Source of the DNA: Gossypium raimondii
Taxonomy: Eukaryota > Streptophyta > Magnoliopsida > Malvales > Malvaceae
Assembly: GCF_025698545.1 (NCBI RefSeq)
Contig: NC_068575.1
Span: 26,175,480-26,239,479, forward strand
Length of the DNA: 64,000 bases
Direction of reading: 5' to 3'
Shown here: in pieces, positions 49,428 through 63,240 of the stretch
Layout of the letters: every line of letters starts with the position of its first letter
Numbering within the stretch: position 1 is the first letter of the stretch
Notes under the pieces: generated by a model
What the model was told of the DNA's origin: nothing
Seen by the model: the letters and a program-made list of their open reading frames with translations, nothing else
The model's database searches: none
Position numbers and translations under genes: made by a program

Positions 49428-52190
49428 ATCTCCCACTTGGACCACACCTATATATTCTAATTACTTTATAATTACATGTCATTATATAACCTCATGAGCT
49501 CAAAAACTTTACTATCATATCCAAAAGGTATTCCGAACAATCTGGTACATTAATTATGCTAACATAGAACCAATGAGACTTTCGTTACATATATCGTAAC
49601 TAAATCCATTCCTGATCACGTAGATTAACACAAACAAATGACATAGATGAAGTATGAATGTGTAGCATGAAAAAAACATGATATATGATCTAAACATGTT
49701 TATTTCCAACTGGTCCTCTTTAAACTTAAGTGAGGTCAGTATCAAAATAACAAACAAAGTAAATAAACTGAATACTTCATTTCTGATCAGATAATAACCA
49801 AATACATAAATGTCTGAAAACAAACATAAAGCAAATAAAATATAAACTCCCATTAAATCATGATATTCTCAAACAATGTAACACCCATGTGAGTAGTGTG
49901 CTCATGAAAGACCTTGGGGGGTAAAACTTTTGTGAGCGGATCATTATCATGAAGTTTGTCCCAATGTGCTATATGGATATTTGACCATTTTCCTCTTTCT
50001 TTCACAACTATGAACTTTATGTCAATATGCTTTGATTTAGATGAACTCCTATTATTATTGGAATACAACACTTCTGACTTATTGTAACAAAATAATTTGA
50101 GTGGTCCTTCTACATTCTCCAAAATACGTAGCCTAGTGACAAAGTTCGTAACCATATCCCATGGTTTGATTCCTCATAGCTTGCTACAAACTCACGCCAT
50201 AGTGGACGAAGATACAAGTGTTTGTTTGACACTTTTCTAGGATATAGCTCCTCTAGCTAACAGTAAATCTAGCATGACGTGGATTTCCTACTATCTTGGC
50301 ACCAGTGAAATTAGAATCAAAATACTGCACGACCTCCAAAAGATCGATCTTTTATAAGTAAGCATGTAATCTTTTGTTCTCTGAAGATATCTCATAACCT
50401 TTTGGCTACTATTCAATGGTCTATACTAGGGTTGCTTAAATATCGCTTAACATCCCAACAATGTACACAATATCCGGACATGTACATACTTGAGCATACA
50501 TTAAACTCCCAATAGCATTGCATAGGGAATCTTTTGTATTTCTGAATTTAAAGGTTACTTTGAGGGCATTGAGTAAGGCTAAATTTGTCTTCTTTACCGA
50601 TAGGGTGTCACCGGTCTACAACTTTGCATGCCAAACCTTTTGAGTACTTTATCGATATAGCTCTTTTGTGATAATCCAAGAATACCTCGAGATCGGTCTC
50701 GATGTATCTGAATTCTTAAAACAAAAGAGGCGTCCTCAATATGTTTCATCGTAAAATGTTTAGATAAAGACCTATTGGTTTCGTGAAATAAGCCCATATC
50801 ATTAGCGGCAACCAAAATGTCATCGGCATATAGAACCAGAAATATGTACTTATTTAAATTGAATTTGTGATACACACAATCATCAACAATATTCATCTCA
50901 AAACTGAACGAAAAAATTACTTAATGAAACTTGTGGTACCATTGACGGGAAGCTTGTTTGAGTCCATAGATGGATTTTGTCAATTTGCAAACCATATTCT
51001 TTGAGTCTTCCGACTCAAAGTTTTCTGGTTGTACCATATAAATTGTTTATTCAATGTCTCTATTAACAAACGCAGTCTTAACATCCATTTGATCTAACTC
51101 AAGATCAAAATGAGCAACTAGAGCCATGATTATCCTGAAAGAGTCTTTCGATGAAACTGGAGAGAAAGCCTCTGTAAAATTAATGCCATCTTTTAAGTAT
51201 ATCCTTTAGCTACAAGATGCGCCTTATACCTCTCCGCATTACCATTTGCATCCCTCTTAGTTTTAAATATCCATTTACAACCAATTGATTTTCCACCTTC
51301 AGGTAATGAGACAAGTTCCCAAACTTTATTGTCTTGAATAGACTTATACTCATCTTTCATGGCATAAATCCACTTTTGAGAATTATAACATTTCATGGCT
51401 TGATGAGAGTTGATTGGATCATTTTATATTCCATTATCATACTCAAGTTCTTGGAGAAATACAATACAATCATCTGGAATAGCATTTCTCCTTTCTCTTG
51501 TGGACCTCCTTAATGACACTTGTTCTTGAGGTTGTTGAGTTTGTTCTTCTAGAATAATTACCTCATCTTGAATGGGGAGTTGTTCAACATTGTCTTGTTG
51601 AGGTTCAACCTTTCTTCCTCTTGTACACAATAAGAAATGAGCTCATTTAGAGTCCATTTCTCCTTTTGACAGTTATAACTAATTTTAAATTTATTAAACT
51701 ATACAGGAAGCGATACCAAAACCGTAAGAACAATGAATTCCTCAGAAAGCTCGATCTTAAGTGCCTTAAGACTTGAAGTAATATGGAACACCTCCATAAT
51801 GTACTCCTTTACGTTTCCTTGACCCTTATACTTCATAGACATCAAAGAAGTCAAAAGTGATGTCATCTCAACCTTATCTTGTTTAGCAAAATGTTTCTTA
51901 ATTCCATCAAGGAAACCCTTAGCTTGAGTAATCTTTTCAGATTCTGTGCCCTTAAAGGCTTCTGGAATGCTGTGTTTCATGAGCATTAGACTCATGCAAT
52001 TTGAATGATCCCACCTCTCAAAATCCCTCTTAACATCAGGGTTGCTTTCTGCAGTGAGAGGTGCAGGTTGCTCTTCTCTTAGTGTAAGGTCTATGTCTAT
52101 ACAGCAAAGCACTATAAGTAAGTGTCTTTTTCATTCCTTAAAGTTAGCCCCATTAAGCATGGGTATAGAATTTATATTAGCAGATATTAT
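49428..52190 (-). pseudogene. Copia element D, gag joined to pol with protease/integrase deleted, copy 1
   Basis: Minus-strand pieces are gag (51699-52112, extending to about 52190; FERWDHSNCMSLMLMKHSIP), an acidic linker (51424-51630, RRSTRERRNAIPDD), reverse transcriptase (51193-51396, WIYAMKDEYKSIQDNKVWEL; 50594-50896 with YADD in place of the usual YVDD) and RNase H tail (49853-50155, SKHIDIKFIVVKE). Protease and the integrase core should lie between gag and the linker but are missing. Many short frame breaks sit at CAG/CTG sites. It could not move by itself. Confidence 0.85.
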
Positions 52191-53040
52191 GGTAGCAGAA
52201 GATGAACTAACTGAATATAGAACGAATAAAAACAAACTCAAATCAATATTCATAAGTAAACAATAAATTCAAGATAATGACTAATCCTATCTCAAGATAC
52301 CAAACACAACATTAATATCAAGTCTTTGGACAATAATATTAACAGTAAGCGATACTCTTGTTGTAGCAATCAAACATTGTAGCAATCAAACATTGGCAAT
52401 AAATTATATCAAACAATTAATTAATCTTTGGACTAACTTATTGCTCACATAAAATACCTTATAATTGTCACACATTTATCACCACAGATGTCGTTGAAGT
52501 TCTGCCAAATATTAACTTACCTTTGGGCCAATTAATAAACGCATGAATCACAAAAACATATAATCATCTCGATATTTTAAATAAACTAATCTACACAAAA
52601 GAGGTCACTTTGGCAACATTTTGTTTCAACTAATATATTTAAAATATTAGACATCCTTAATTAAAAGTAAAAATATGAATTAATTTATTTTAAAATATTT
52701 ATCTTAATCTTATCTTTCAATTAAATTAAAAAATGAACTGTACATATATTTATCTACTTTTCCAAAGCAACATGCATAGATTATATATGTATATATAATA
52801 AAATATATATACTAAAGAACTAAGCCATGCGTATATGTTAACCACTTTTTTTATAAACATTAAATTAAATGTCTTATATGATTTAAAAAACAAATAATAA
52901 TAATTAAATTAATATGGGCAAACAGGCAGGAACTGAAATTGAAACATAAGTAATCCCCAAAATATAAACTTCCGATATTAATCAAAATTATATATCCAAA
53001 ATATATATACCTGCAATATCTTAAAAAAAAATAGTAGACT
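52191..53040. other. AT-rich tract beyond copia D, no gene
   Basis: It is probably the leader of copia D plus unknown sequence. No LTR copy or ORF of note is seen. It is repeated from about 63240 to the window end. Confidence 0.4.
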
Positions 53041-53913
53041 AATATTATAGATGCATGTATCTTGACAACATGCATTTATCTAATGATCAATTGAATTCAC
53101 CTGAATCTATGTTGTACAAGCTCATTTTGCCCGGCCCAACTAACCCAATTACAACCAGAAGCCCAATAGGCCCAATACCCAAACCTAGCCCAACAGACTC
53201 ATCACCCCACTTGCCACTGCCTCTGACCAGCGCCGCGCTTGCCCTCTGCGCCACCTGCTCCGCGTCAATCACCTGTAAAACCAACCAAATACACAATCAA
53301 AAAAAGTTAGCCAAATCGGCTATATAGGCAAATATGTAAACGTTGTAATGACTACTGGCCTTTAGACAAATAATAAGAAAAAACAAAAAGAAAGCAGAGG
53401 TGATTCTTTTTTTTGTGTTCGAATCTCTTTTTTTTTTTACTTTTATTTTTGTTTTATTTTTTATCTTTTATACTAAATAACAAAAAAAAAAACAAAAACA
53501 AAAGCCTTACCTGAGCCGCGTTGGAGAGGGGGGAAGGAGAACGGATTCCTCTTCTTCTTTTCGGGTTTGGCTCAACTTTCAAAGGATTCGACCTTGAACC
53601 CGGGTTCTAGGGGTGACCGGCTTCAAACAGGCTAAAAGGCCCAATTTTGCACCTCCGACCGCGCTGCTGCATGAAGCTACAACTGAGGTGCGCCAAATCT
53701 TTGGCCGAGCTTGACTGGTGAGAGGGAGAGGGTTGAGGGAAAACCCTCATTCTTTTTTTTGCAAAAGCACGGAGAAAAAAGAATTTCTTTTAGAAAACTT
53801 GGCTTATATAGGCCCCTAAAACAACGCCGTTTTGGCCCAACTTCAAAACGCTGAAAACGACGTCGTTTTGAGCCATTTGACCCGACCCGACCCGCTCCAA
53901 GCTAGGATCCGGA
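53041..53913. other. GC-richer tail of unit 1, identity unknown
   Basis: Composition changes sharply. On the minus strand there are splice-like sites (CTCAGGTAAGG near 53512; TTTTACAGGTGATTG near 53270) and a glycine-rich frame (53087-53296) with no recognised domain. ACGACGCCGTTTT and ACGACGTCGTTTT near-palindromes lie near 53822 and 53860. It may be the leader of another retroelement or a gene edge. The junction to unit 2 is at 53913/53914. Confidence 0.4.
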
Positions 53914-53937
53914 TGTTCACCTGCTTGATTTTAACAG

Positions 53938-56900
53938 CGGGGACAGTTGAAGAAGCCTGATCATGCAGACTTGCGGTATAAGTGCAGGACGTATGCCCGC
54001 CTTCTGCAACATTTAAAGGTCAAAATGCAGATCAAGTCTAAATCTCCATTATTGTGTCTCAGTCATTCTAATAATTTTGTCACTGCTCATTCTCAGATTC
54101 TTGATGGTAACTGCTTGGGTCCTTTGAGGAAAGCTTATTGTAGCTCCCTGAACTCACTTCTGCGCCGAGAGGTTGGAACTCAAAATGAAATATTCAATCA
54201 TCTAGAAAAGAAGTGCCTCCTTATTTGATCTTTATGTTGGTTACAGTGCTTGATAATTAGTTAAAATTCTGTTTAGGCTCATGAATTTGCCAATGAGCTT
54301 CGTGCTAGTACAAAAGTATCAAAAACTCCAAATACTTGGCTGGAAACTTTCACAAGTGGCAATCAAAGTGCGAATAATGCAGACACTTCTGCAGTTTCTG
54401 ATGCTTATGCCAAAATGCTGACAATTTTTGTTCCACTACTTGTAGATGAGGTTATAGTCCATTCTACACTAATTATACACGAGATTACATGCATTTTAAG
54501 TTTTAGATTTTTAAAATTTAATTCTTTCATGGCTCAAACTGCAGAGTTCTTTCTTTGCACATTTCATGTGCTTTGATGTTCCTGGGCTTGCTCCCCCAAG
54601 AGATGAGAGTGGATCATATGATGCTGATGATGCTGATGATGATGATGATGATGATGATGAGGATGCGGATGATGATGATGATGATGATGATAATGATGAT
54701 ACCAATAATGTCGATCAGGGAAGTAGGCCCGTTCATGACAATGATAGCAAAGCTGGTAATTATTTCTCTTGTGCCTTCATAATTTGTGGTAATAAATCTC
54801 CTTTCCTATAGTTCAATTTCTGACCAATGGAAACTATTTTATTTTGCTAGGTAAAAATTCTCCAGATTTGCTAGCATTAAATGAAGCACTACAGGATTTG
54901 CTTGATGGAATTCAAGTATGTAATTATGTTGGAGCCTTTTGCAGATAGATTTGATGTTGCTCCTTGTTATGTTTGTTATTTATTTTCTGGAACCAGAATT
55001 ATATTTTAAATTATGAATGCCTTCCGAAGTTTTGGTACTTGTATTAATACTCATTGTTTTCAGTTGCTTGCATGATCTTATTATTTAGTTCATAGTGCTT
55101 GTTCTTGTTTCTGATTCCTTATGGTGTTGCTTGGTCGCACTCTGTTTACAATCTCAATTTCCTGTTTTTCTGGATTACAGGAAGACTTTTATGTTCTAGT
55201 TGATTGGGCTTACAAGATTGACCCTTTGCGTTGCATATCCTTGCATGGGGTAACAGAGCGCTATCTATCTGGCCAGAAATCTGATGCAGCAAGATTCGTG
55301 CGTGTCCTCCTTGGTGACCTGGAATCAAAAATTTCAATGCAGTTCAGCCGGGTAAAATATATGGAAACTGAAAAATTTCTCACCTTTCGCATTTAGTATG
55401 AATCTAACATGTTTAAGCTGCAATTAAATTTCTCACCTTTTGCATTTAGTATGATCTAACATGTTTAAGCTGCAATTAAATTTGTAGTTTGTTGATGAGG
55501 CGTGTCATCAAATTGAAAGAAGTGAGCGTAACGCACGACAGACAGGGGTCTTACCATACATCCCTCGGTAAAGTGAATGCCTTTGTGAGAATTCAGTGCG
55601 TGCTGCAAATTTGAGACCCTGATAAAACAGCAAAGGAGAAAAAAAACAAAATAAATGTAGTAGATTTCAGTTAATGGTTTGAAATGTTTCTATAAATTAT
55701 CAGCATACTATAAATTTTATTTTCAAAACAGCTAGGTTTAGTATTCTTACATGATGCTCTATCATTTACTTGTATTGTGCCTAAGGTTGTACTTCTGTTG
55801 GTTGTAAATAGCTCATATGTTCTTATGCACAGCTTTGCAACTCTAGCCACTCGCATGGAACAGTACATCCAGGGACAATCTAGGGACTTGGTTGATCTAG
55901 CATACACCAAATTTGTAAGTCCTGTTTTGAGTCTGGTATCCTTTTTGATTTTCTGACTAAGTTAATAATGTGGTTAAGTGAGCTTGTGATGAATAATACA
56001 GTTCTCTTAGCATCATGATAAGACTTACATGTACTAAAGTTTGGTTTTGCTACTATACAACAAACTTTTGCATGAAGTAGACTGATAAGTCACTCATGTA
56101 TGGCCTTTTGAGCTACTTTTGTGGATGGGTAATAAGTACAATCACCTTCCCTGTATGGTCTATTTGGATCGTTTGTTATCCTTTCTTTTCTTTATAAGAT
56201 AAATTTTTCATATTATGGTACCAAATCAGCTCATTTTTCTTTTTATTTTGTAAATTAATTATGTTAGTATCTTTAGAATGTGTATAGTTATTACTGAAAA
56301 AATATTCACAGTGGAAATATTGTTTTGCAGGTTAGCATTATGTTTGTGACTCTCGAAAGACTTTCACAAGTTGAACCAAAATATGCTGAAATATTTCTTT
56401 TAGAAAATTATGCCGCTTTTCAGAATAGGTCGGGATCTTCTTGTCTCATTTTGTTCCTATGACCAACCGGATATAATATTTCTTTAGTTTCCTTGATGGC
56501 AATTCTTCTCCCTCTCCATTCATGTTACAGCTTATATGACCTGGCCAATGTTGTGCCCACTTTAGCCAAATTTTATCACCAAGCAAGTGAAGCATATGAA
56601 CAAGCATGTCAACGTCATCTCAGCATGATAATATACTTTGTAAGTAATCCATCTTGGTGGCTTTTTCTTTGCTTTATTCATTACTGTTAAGGAGTGATGT
56701 TAAGTAGTTGAGGAGATACTGTTAAACCTTTTATGTTATGACTCGTCTTTAAAAATGTTTTCCTTTTGCAGCAATTTGAACGACTTTTCCAGTTTGCTAA
56801 AAAGATTGAGGATTTAATGTTTACTATTTCACCTGAAGAGGTTAGCATGCTAATGATAGGATTTTTTCTAATACTTAATTAAAGCACCGAGTTTCATCAA

Positions 56901-57677
56901 ATAGCTCCTCAGGAGTATCTATCCAACTTTTGACTAAATATACAGAACAAGGCTTGACATGCATGGTATTCCCATCCAGTATTTGGACATAGCCCGAATC
57001 CCATGATAAAAAACCTGAATCATTTTTTTAAAATAATTAAATGAGTGCCAGCAATTATCTTCAGACATTTGTGAATTGTTAGCAAATAAATGATTTTGCC
57101 AACTGTCCCCCACAAATTTCAGATTCCTTTCCAGCTTGGATTGTCTAAAATGGATCTCCGGAAGACATTAAAATCCAGTTTAACTGGGGTGAGTTGATCA
57201 ACAACTTTATGAACATAATGGTCTTGGTTTCAAATGATGGAATCTATATCGGCTTGTCTTACAGGTTGACAAGTCTATTGCTGCAATGTATAAGAAGTTG
57301 CAGAAGAACTTAACATGTGAGGAGCTTTTACCCTCTTTGTGGGACAAGTGCAAGGTATGTTAACTTCTATTTTCAAAAACAGCTCAAGGCTTTAGTTTTT
57401 TTTGTCGAAGCTGTTAATGAAATGCGCTGAGAAAGAGCATTACAAGAACCCAGGTGAGTTGTCAGGGTGAAAGGAGGAAGTTTTAGGTTGCTTCAACTTG
57501 TTAGGTGCTGATTTGGTGATATATTACCAGTTTCTTACTAGTTTTACATCTTACAAAATTTGACAGAAGGAGTTTCTGGACAAATATGATAGCTTTGCCC
57601 AACTTTGTGCTAAAATTTACCCTACGGAAACAATCCCGTCAGTGACTGAAATGAGAGATCTTCTTGCTTCAATGTAA
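53938..57677 (+). pseudogene. SEC3 C-terminal half, duplicate of exons 12-25
   Basis: Exons: 53938-54018, 54097-54171, 54277-54450, 54545-54755, 54851-54915, 55181-55351, 55488-55567, 55833-55914, 56331-56428, 56531-56639, 56772-56840, 57123-57188, 57265-57354, 57567-57677. They encode 493 residues in one frame, from [16 protein letters not shown] to LLASM. Exons 1-11 and a promoter are missing, because the duplication starts inside intron 11. Unlike copy 1, exon 17 here has the conserved frame. It is either a recent partial duplicate or a second rendering of one locus by the assembly. Confidence 0.88.
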
Positions 57678-59796
57678 AGGGAGAGAATTTTGCTCTGTAT
57701 AATCTTCTTTTTTCTTTTTGGTTCTATTTGGAGTAAGAGCTGTAATTGTTTCATGTTGTTACTGTTATAGACAATTTCTTCCTATGTTTCAGTTTATTGG
57801 AATTTATCCATTCAATTCATTCTTTGCCGGATAGAAGTTACTGTTGTACCATTGTGAATGTAAAATGTTGTTTGCCAGTCTGCTTTAACTTACATGTTCT
57901 GTGTGGTTTGTATCGTTGTGAATGTGATAATTCTAAAGCTCATTTTTAAAATAAAAAAAGATAATTACGAAGAAAATATTCCAACCATTAACTTTGGTAT
58001 GGTACAAGTGTGGTTCATCATGTTGGTACACAGTAATCCACATACCGCTTGAATCAATAATCTTCCCCTCTTAACATTTTTGATAAAACTTTCCTAACAC
58101 TTCCCATGCAAGGCATGCATTAAAGTTAAATGAAAACATCATCCTACGAAATGAACTTAAACCTTAAAGCATCAAACAAATCCAATAAAATGAATCAATC
58201 CGAGTCGGGAACATAATGTAAATCCCCCTGGAGAATATGGAGAAATCTGACTTCAGCCTTATATATATATATGGTAGATGTTAAAGCAGAAGAAATGCTC
58301 TCCCCCTAGTTGCCAAATGAAACACAAAACAAATTACTTATTTAAACCCGAATAATCTAAATTAAAAACTTTCCTTCTAAGTGTAAATGTAATGGTCGAT
58401 TGCTTCAATTAATAATTAGTAACTAGGATTTTAGACAAGATGATTAGGAATGATCGATTGCTAACCATAGATCCCTAGTCTCTCAACTCGTTTCATACTC
58501 CATAATTTGCCATTAAATCACAACTCTTACTTATTTGCCTAGCACACGTTGAGTCTCAACTCTTACTACTTAGCGAGTTTGGTTGATTTAATCAACTAAG
58601 GCAACAATTTTCACTTAGCACTAAGTTATACCTATGATTGTCGAGCATAAGTATAATTAAGCACACAAAATCAAACTAATAATTCACATTCCATCATTAA
58701 CCAATTTAACTCTTAATCACATAATTGCCAATCTAGTTAATCAACCACATGTGAATTTAGAACCTTTCTTGATTCACCCAAAACAACAAGCTTATTTATC
58801 AACATCATTAAAGCGCAGAAAATTCAGAGAGTAAGATAAGAAATACTCAATATAAAAGTTGAAATATATTTATCTTCATTCGAGAATACTTGCCCAATGG
58901 AAAATATTCTTTTCACTTAATATTCGTTTCCAATTGAGATTGAAAGAAAGTAAATTACTAAGAAACTAACCTAAATCTAATTGCAATGAAAATTCTATAA
59001 TTACTAGTCTAAGAATTGCAAGGAAATAAAGAAAATGCTCTCTAAAATTAACTAAAGTAGCTAACTCTCCTAGCTTATCTAAAACTCTCTAGAAAAACTC
59101 TAGATTTCGCTGAAAGTTCAGTATTTATATCTAAAAAATGAACACCAAAATACCCTTAATGAAATGGCAATTCTGCCTTTAGATCACGAAGTTGGCTATT
59201 GGTTCCATAATTTGCCTTTGACCTAGGCTCGAGTAACTACTAGTCTAATTATCTACCCTTGATTGTCACGATGCAAAGTGTGCAGCATTGCGCCGTCCTC
59301 CATTGACTTTCACTATTAAACCCTTTTACATTGGGCATAAGCTTCAATAGTTACATGAAAGTTGCAACAATCTCTTTTTACTATTAAAGCGTTCATTACT
59401 GTAACTCTTGATTCTTCTCCTTTTAGCATATGCATGAATTTAAATTATCTCTAAACATGATTAACACTATAATAAACAAAATATGCTAAAATTATGCAAA
59501 TATAGTACCGCCTATCCTAGACTGTAAAGCATTGTAATTTGACTTGAAATCAAGCTCAAAATTAGGGTGAAAGTAACCAAAAAGGTATAACAAATATGTG
59601 CCTGTAAGCTACCCCACACTTAGCCTTTTGCTTGCACACAAGCAAAATCACTATACACTGACACCCATTAACAAATAGCATTGCCCTTTAGCCCTAAAGC
59701 ATTTTAAATGTCAAAATCTTAGTAGTGAGTAAAATCGATGCTATAAATGCTAAAATGAATGTGAACACAATAGAACTAACTAAAGATATTAAAAAG
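57678..59796. other. Second copy of SEC3 3' flank, no gene
   Basis: It corresponds to 46648-48765 with one extra T in the T-run near 57710. Nothing further is recognised. Confidence 0.6.
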
Positions 59797-60462
59797 TGTT
59801 GGAATGGTTGGTTATATAGTTCTCGTGTACTTTATTCATGTTGATCTATTACAATTACTTAGAAAGATGACAAGCAAAACTATTAACTTTAGACTTTAGA
59901 GATTTCATAAACACCAAAATACAAGGAGACAATGCTTAAACAAAACCTCACATCAAAGGACCAACAATAGACACAAAAATGTTATAAAGAACATAAAATC
60001 ATAAATCAGGATCTGCCATGTCAAGTCATCAAGAACAAAACAAGAATAAAACTATAGAAGCGGAAGCATACCTCAATCCATCAATTCCTTGAAGTTTTTC
60101 CGGATCTTGGGGATTTGATCTTCCAAATTAGCACACAAGAAAATCAGAGAATATTTGTTCTCTCTTTCCCAAAGATGGAATATTAGAAAAGTTATTTTAT
60201 GTGTGATTTGGGGACCATAACCCTAATATATATAATTTTGGCACATTAGCTCTAATTTCTAATTAGCCCATCATTAAATAGAAATTGATTAGAACTTAAT
60301 TACTAAAGTATCTACACATATTTGACCCATACTTTATTTAATAATTAAATCCCAATAAACCTTAACCTAATTAGATCACTTTTTATTTGGGTTAACCTAT
60401 CATGATAGTAAATAATAATAGGTAATTACTTTTATTATATGTGATGTCCATATTTTCCAACA
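59797..60462 (-). repeat. 3' LTR of copia element D, copy 2
   Basis: It has the same ends as 48766-49427 and is 4 bp longer through single-base differences in A, G and C runs and one CAG versus CG site. Confidence 0.8.
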
Positions 60463-63240
60463 ATCTCCCACTTGGACCACACCTATATATTCTAATTACT
60501 TTATAATTACATGTCATTATATAACCTCATGAGCTCAAAACTTTACTATCATATCCAAAAGGTATTAGAACAATCGGTACATTAATTATGCTAACATAGA
60601 ACCAATGAGACTTTCGTTACATATATCGTAACTAAATCCATTCCCGATCACGTAGATTAACACAAACAAATGACATAGATGAAGTATGAATGTGTAGCAT
60701 GAAAAAAACATGATATATGATCTAAACATGTTTATTTCCAACTGGTCCTCTTTAAACTTAAGTGAGGTCAGTATCAAAATAACAAACAAAGTAAATAAAC
60801 TGAATACTTCATTTCTGATCAGATAATAACCAAATACATAAATGTCTGAAAACAAACATAAAGCAAATAAAATATAAACTCCCATTAAATCATGATATTC
60901 TCAAACAATGTAACACCCATGTGAGTAGTGTGCTCATGAAAGACCTTGGGGGGTAAAACTTTTGTGAGCGGATCTGTTATCATGAAGTTTGTCCCAATGT
61001 GCTATATGGATATTTGACCATTTTTCCCTCTTTCTTTCACAACTATGAACTTTATGTCAATATGCTTTGATTTAGATGAACTCCTATTATTATTGGAATA
61101 CAACACTTCTGACTTATTGTAACAAAATAATTTGAGTGGTCCTTCTACATTCTCCAAAATACGTAGCCTAGTGACAAAGTTCTGTAACCATATCCCATGG
61201 TTTGATTCCTCATAGCTTGCTACAAACTCTGCTGCCATAGTGGACGAAGATACAAGTGTTTGTTTGACACTTTTCTAGGATATAGCTCCTCTAGCTAACA
61301 GGTAAATCTAGCATGACGTGGATTTCCTACTATCTTGGCACCCAGTGAAATTAGAATCAAAATACCGTACGACCTCCAAAAGATCTGATCTTTTATAAGT
61401 AAGCATGTAATCTTTTGTTCTCTGAAGATATCTCATAACCTTTTTGGCTACTATTCAATGGTCTATACTAGGGTTGCTTAAATATCTGCCTAACATCCCA
61501 ACAATGTACACAATATCCGGACATGTACATACTTGAGCATACATTAAACTCCCAATAGCTGTTGCATAGGGAATCTTTTGTATTTCCTGAATTTAAAGGT
61601 TACTTTGAGGGCATTGAGTAAGGCTAAATTTGTCTTCTTTACCGATAGGGGTGTCACCTGGTCTACAACTTTGCATGCCAAACCTTTTGAGTACTTTATC
61701 GATATAGCTCTTTTGTGATAATCCAAGAATACCTCGAGATCGGTCTCGATGTATCTGAATTCTTAAAACAAAAGAGGCGTCCTCAATATGTTTCATCGTA
61801 AAATGTTTAGATAAAGACCTATTGGTTTCGTGAAATAAGCCCATATCATTAGCGGCAACCAAAATGTCATCGGCATATAGAACCAGAAATATGTACTTAT
61901 TTAAATTGAATTTGTGATACACACAATCATCAACAATATTCATCTCAAAACTGAACGAAAAAATTACTTAATGAAACTTGTGGTACCATTGACGGGAAGC
62001 TTGTTTGAGTCCATAGATGGATTTTGTCAATTTGCAAACCATATTCTTTGAGTCTTCCGACTCAAAGTTTTCTGGTTGTACCATATAAATTGTTTATTCA
62101 ATGTCTCTATTAACAAACGCAGTCTTAACATCCATTTGATCTAACTCAAGATCAAAATGAGCAACTAGAGCCATGATTATCCTGAAAGAGTCTTTCGATG
62201 AAACTGGAGAGAAAGCCTCTGTAAAATTAATGCCATCTTTTTAAGTATATCCTTTAGCTACAAGACGCGCCTTATACCTCTCCGCATTACCATTTGCATC
62301 CCTCTTAGTTTTAAATATCCATTTACAACCAATTGATTTTCCACCTTCAGGTAATGAGACAAGTTCCCAAACTTTATTGTCTTGAATAGACTTATACTCA
62401 TCTTTCATGGCATAAATCCACTTTTGAGAATTATAACATTTCATGGCTTGATGAGAGTTGATTGGATCATTTTATATTCCATTATCATACTCAAGTTCTT
62501 GGAGAAATACAATACAATCATCTGGAATAGCATTTCTCCTTTCTCTTGTGGACCTCCTTAATGACACTTGTTCTTGAGGTTGTTGAGTTTGTTCTTCTAG
62601 AATAATTACCTCATCTTGAATGGGGAGTTGTTCAACATTGTCTTGTTGAGGTTCAACCTTTCTTCCTCTTGTACACAATAAGAAATGAGCTCATTTAGAG
62701 TCCATTTCTCCTTTTGATGATTATAACTAATTTTAAATTTATTAAACTATCTGAGAAGCGATACCAAAACCGTAAGAACAATGAATTCCTCAGAAAGCTC
62801 GATCTTAAGTGCCTTAAGACTTGAAGTAATATGGAACACCTCCATAATGTACTCCTTTACGTTTCCTTGACCCTTATACTTCATAGACATCAAAGAAGTC
62901 AAAAGTGATGTCATCTCAACCTTATCTTGTTTAGCAAAATGTTTCTTAATTCCATCAAGGAAACCCTTAGCTTGAGTAATCTTTTCAGATTCGTGCCCTT
63001 AAAGGCTTCGGAATGTTTGTGTTTCATGAGCATTAGACTCATGCAATTTGAATGATCCCACCTCTCAAAATCCCTCTTAACATCGTGGTTGCTTTCTGCA
63101 GTGAGAGGTGCAGTTGCTCTTCTCTTAGTGTAAGGTCTATGTCTATACAAAGAAAGCACTATAAGTAAGTGTCTTTTTCATTCCTTAAAGTTAGCCCCAT
63201 TAAGCATGGGTATAGAATTTATATTAGCGAGATATTATGG
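60463..63240 (-). pseudogene. Copia element D, copy 2
   Basis: It has the same internal deletion as copy 1, with pieces at 62911-63159 (gag), 62472-62678 (linker), 62241-62444 and 61593-61943 (reverse transcriptase) and 61002-61238 (RNase H). Its reverse transcriptase frame is open further than in copy 1, while its gag frame is shorter. The two copies thus break at different places, as expected of scattered consensus errors. Confidence 0.85.

Larger units (their letters stand above)
42884..53913. repeat. Unit 1 of an 11,030-bp direct tandem duplication
   Basis: The sequence from TGTTCACCTGCTTGATTTT at 42884 recurs at 53914. The unit holds SEC3 exons 12-25, the 3' flank, a deleted copia element and a GC-richer tail. 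Matches continue to the end of the window, where 52980 or so corresponds to 64000. Confidence 0.97.

Noticed and set aside
53087..53296. Gly-rich minus-strand ORF as a gene start
   Set aside because: No domain is recognised and no continuing exon could be placed. It is kept only as a GC-rich tract of unknown origin.
53938..57677. Second functional SEC3 gene
   Set aside because: Exons 1-11 and any promoter are absent. The copy begins inside intron 11 after unrelated sequence. Arabidopsis does carry two neighbouring SEC3 genes, but those are complete.
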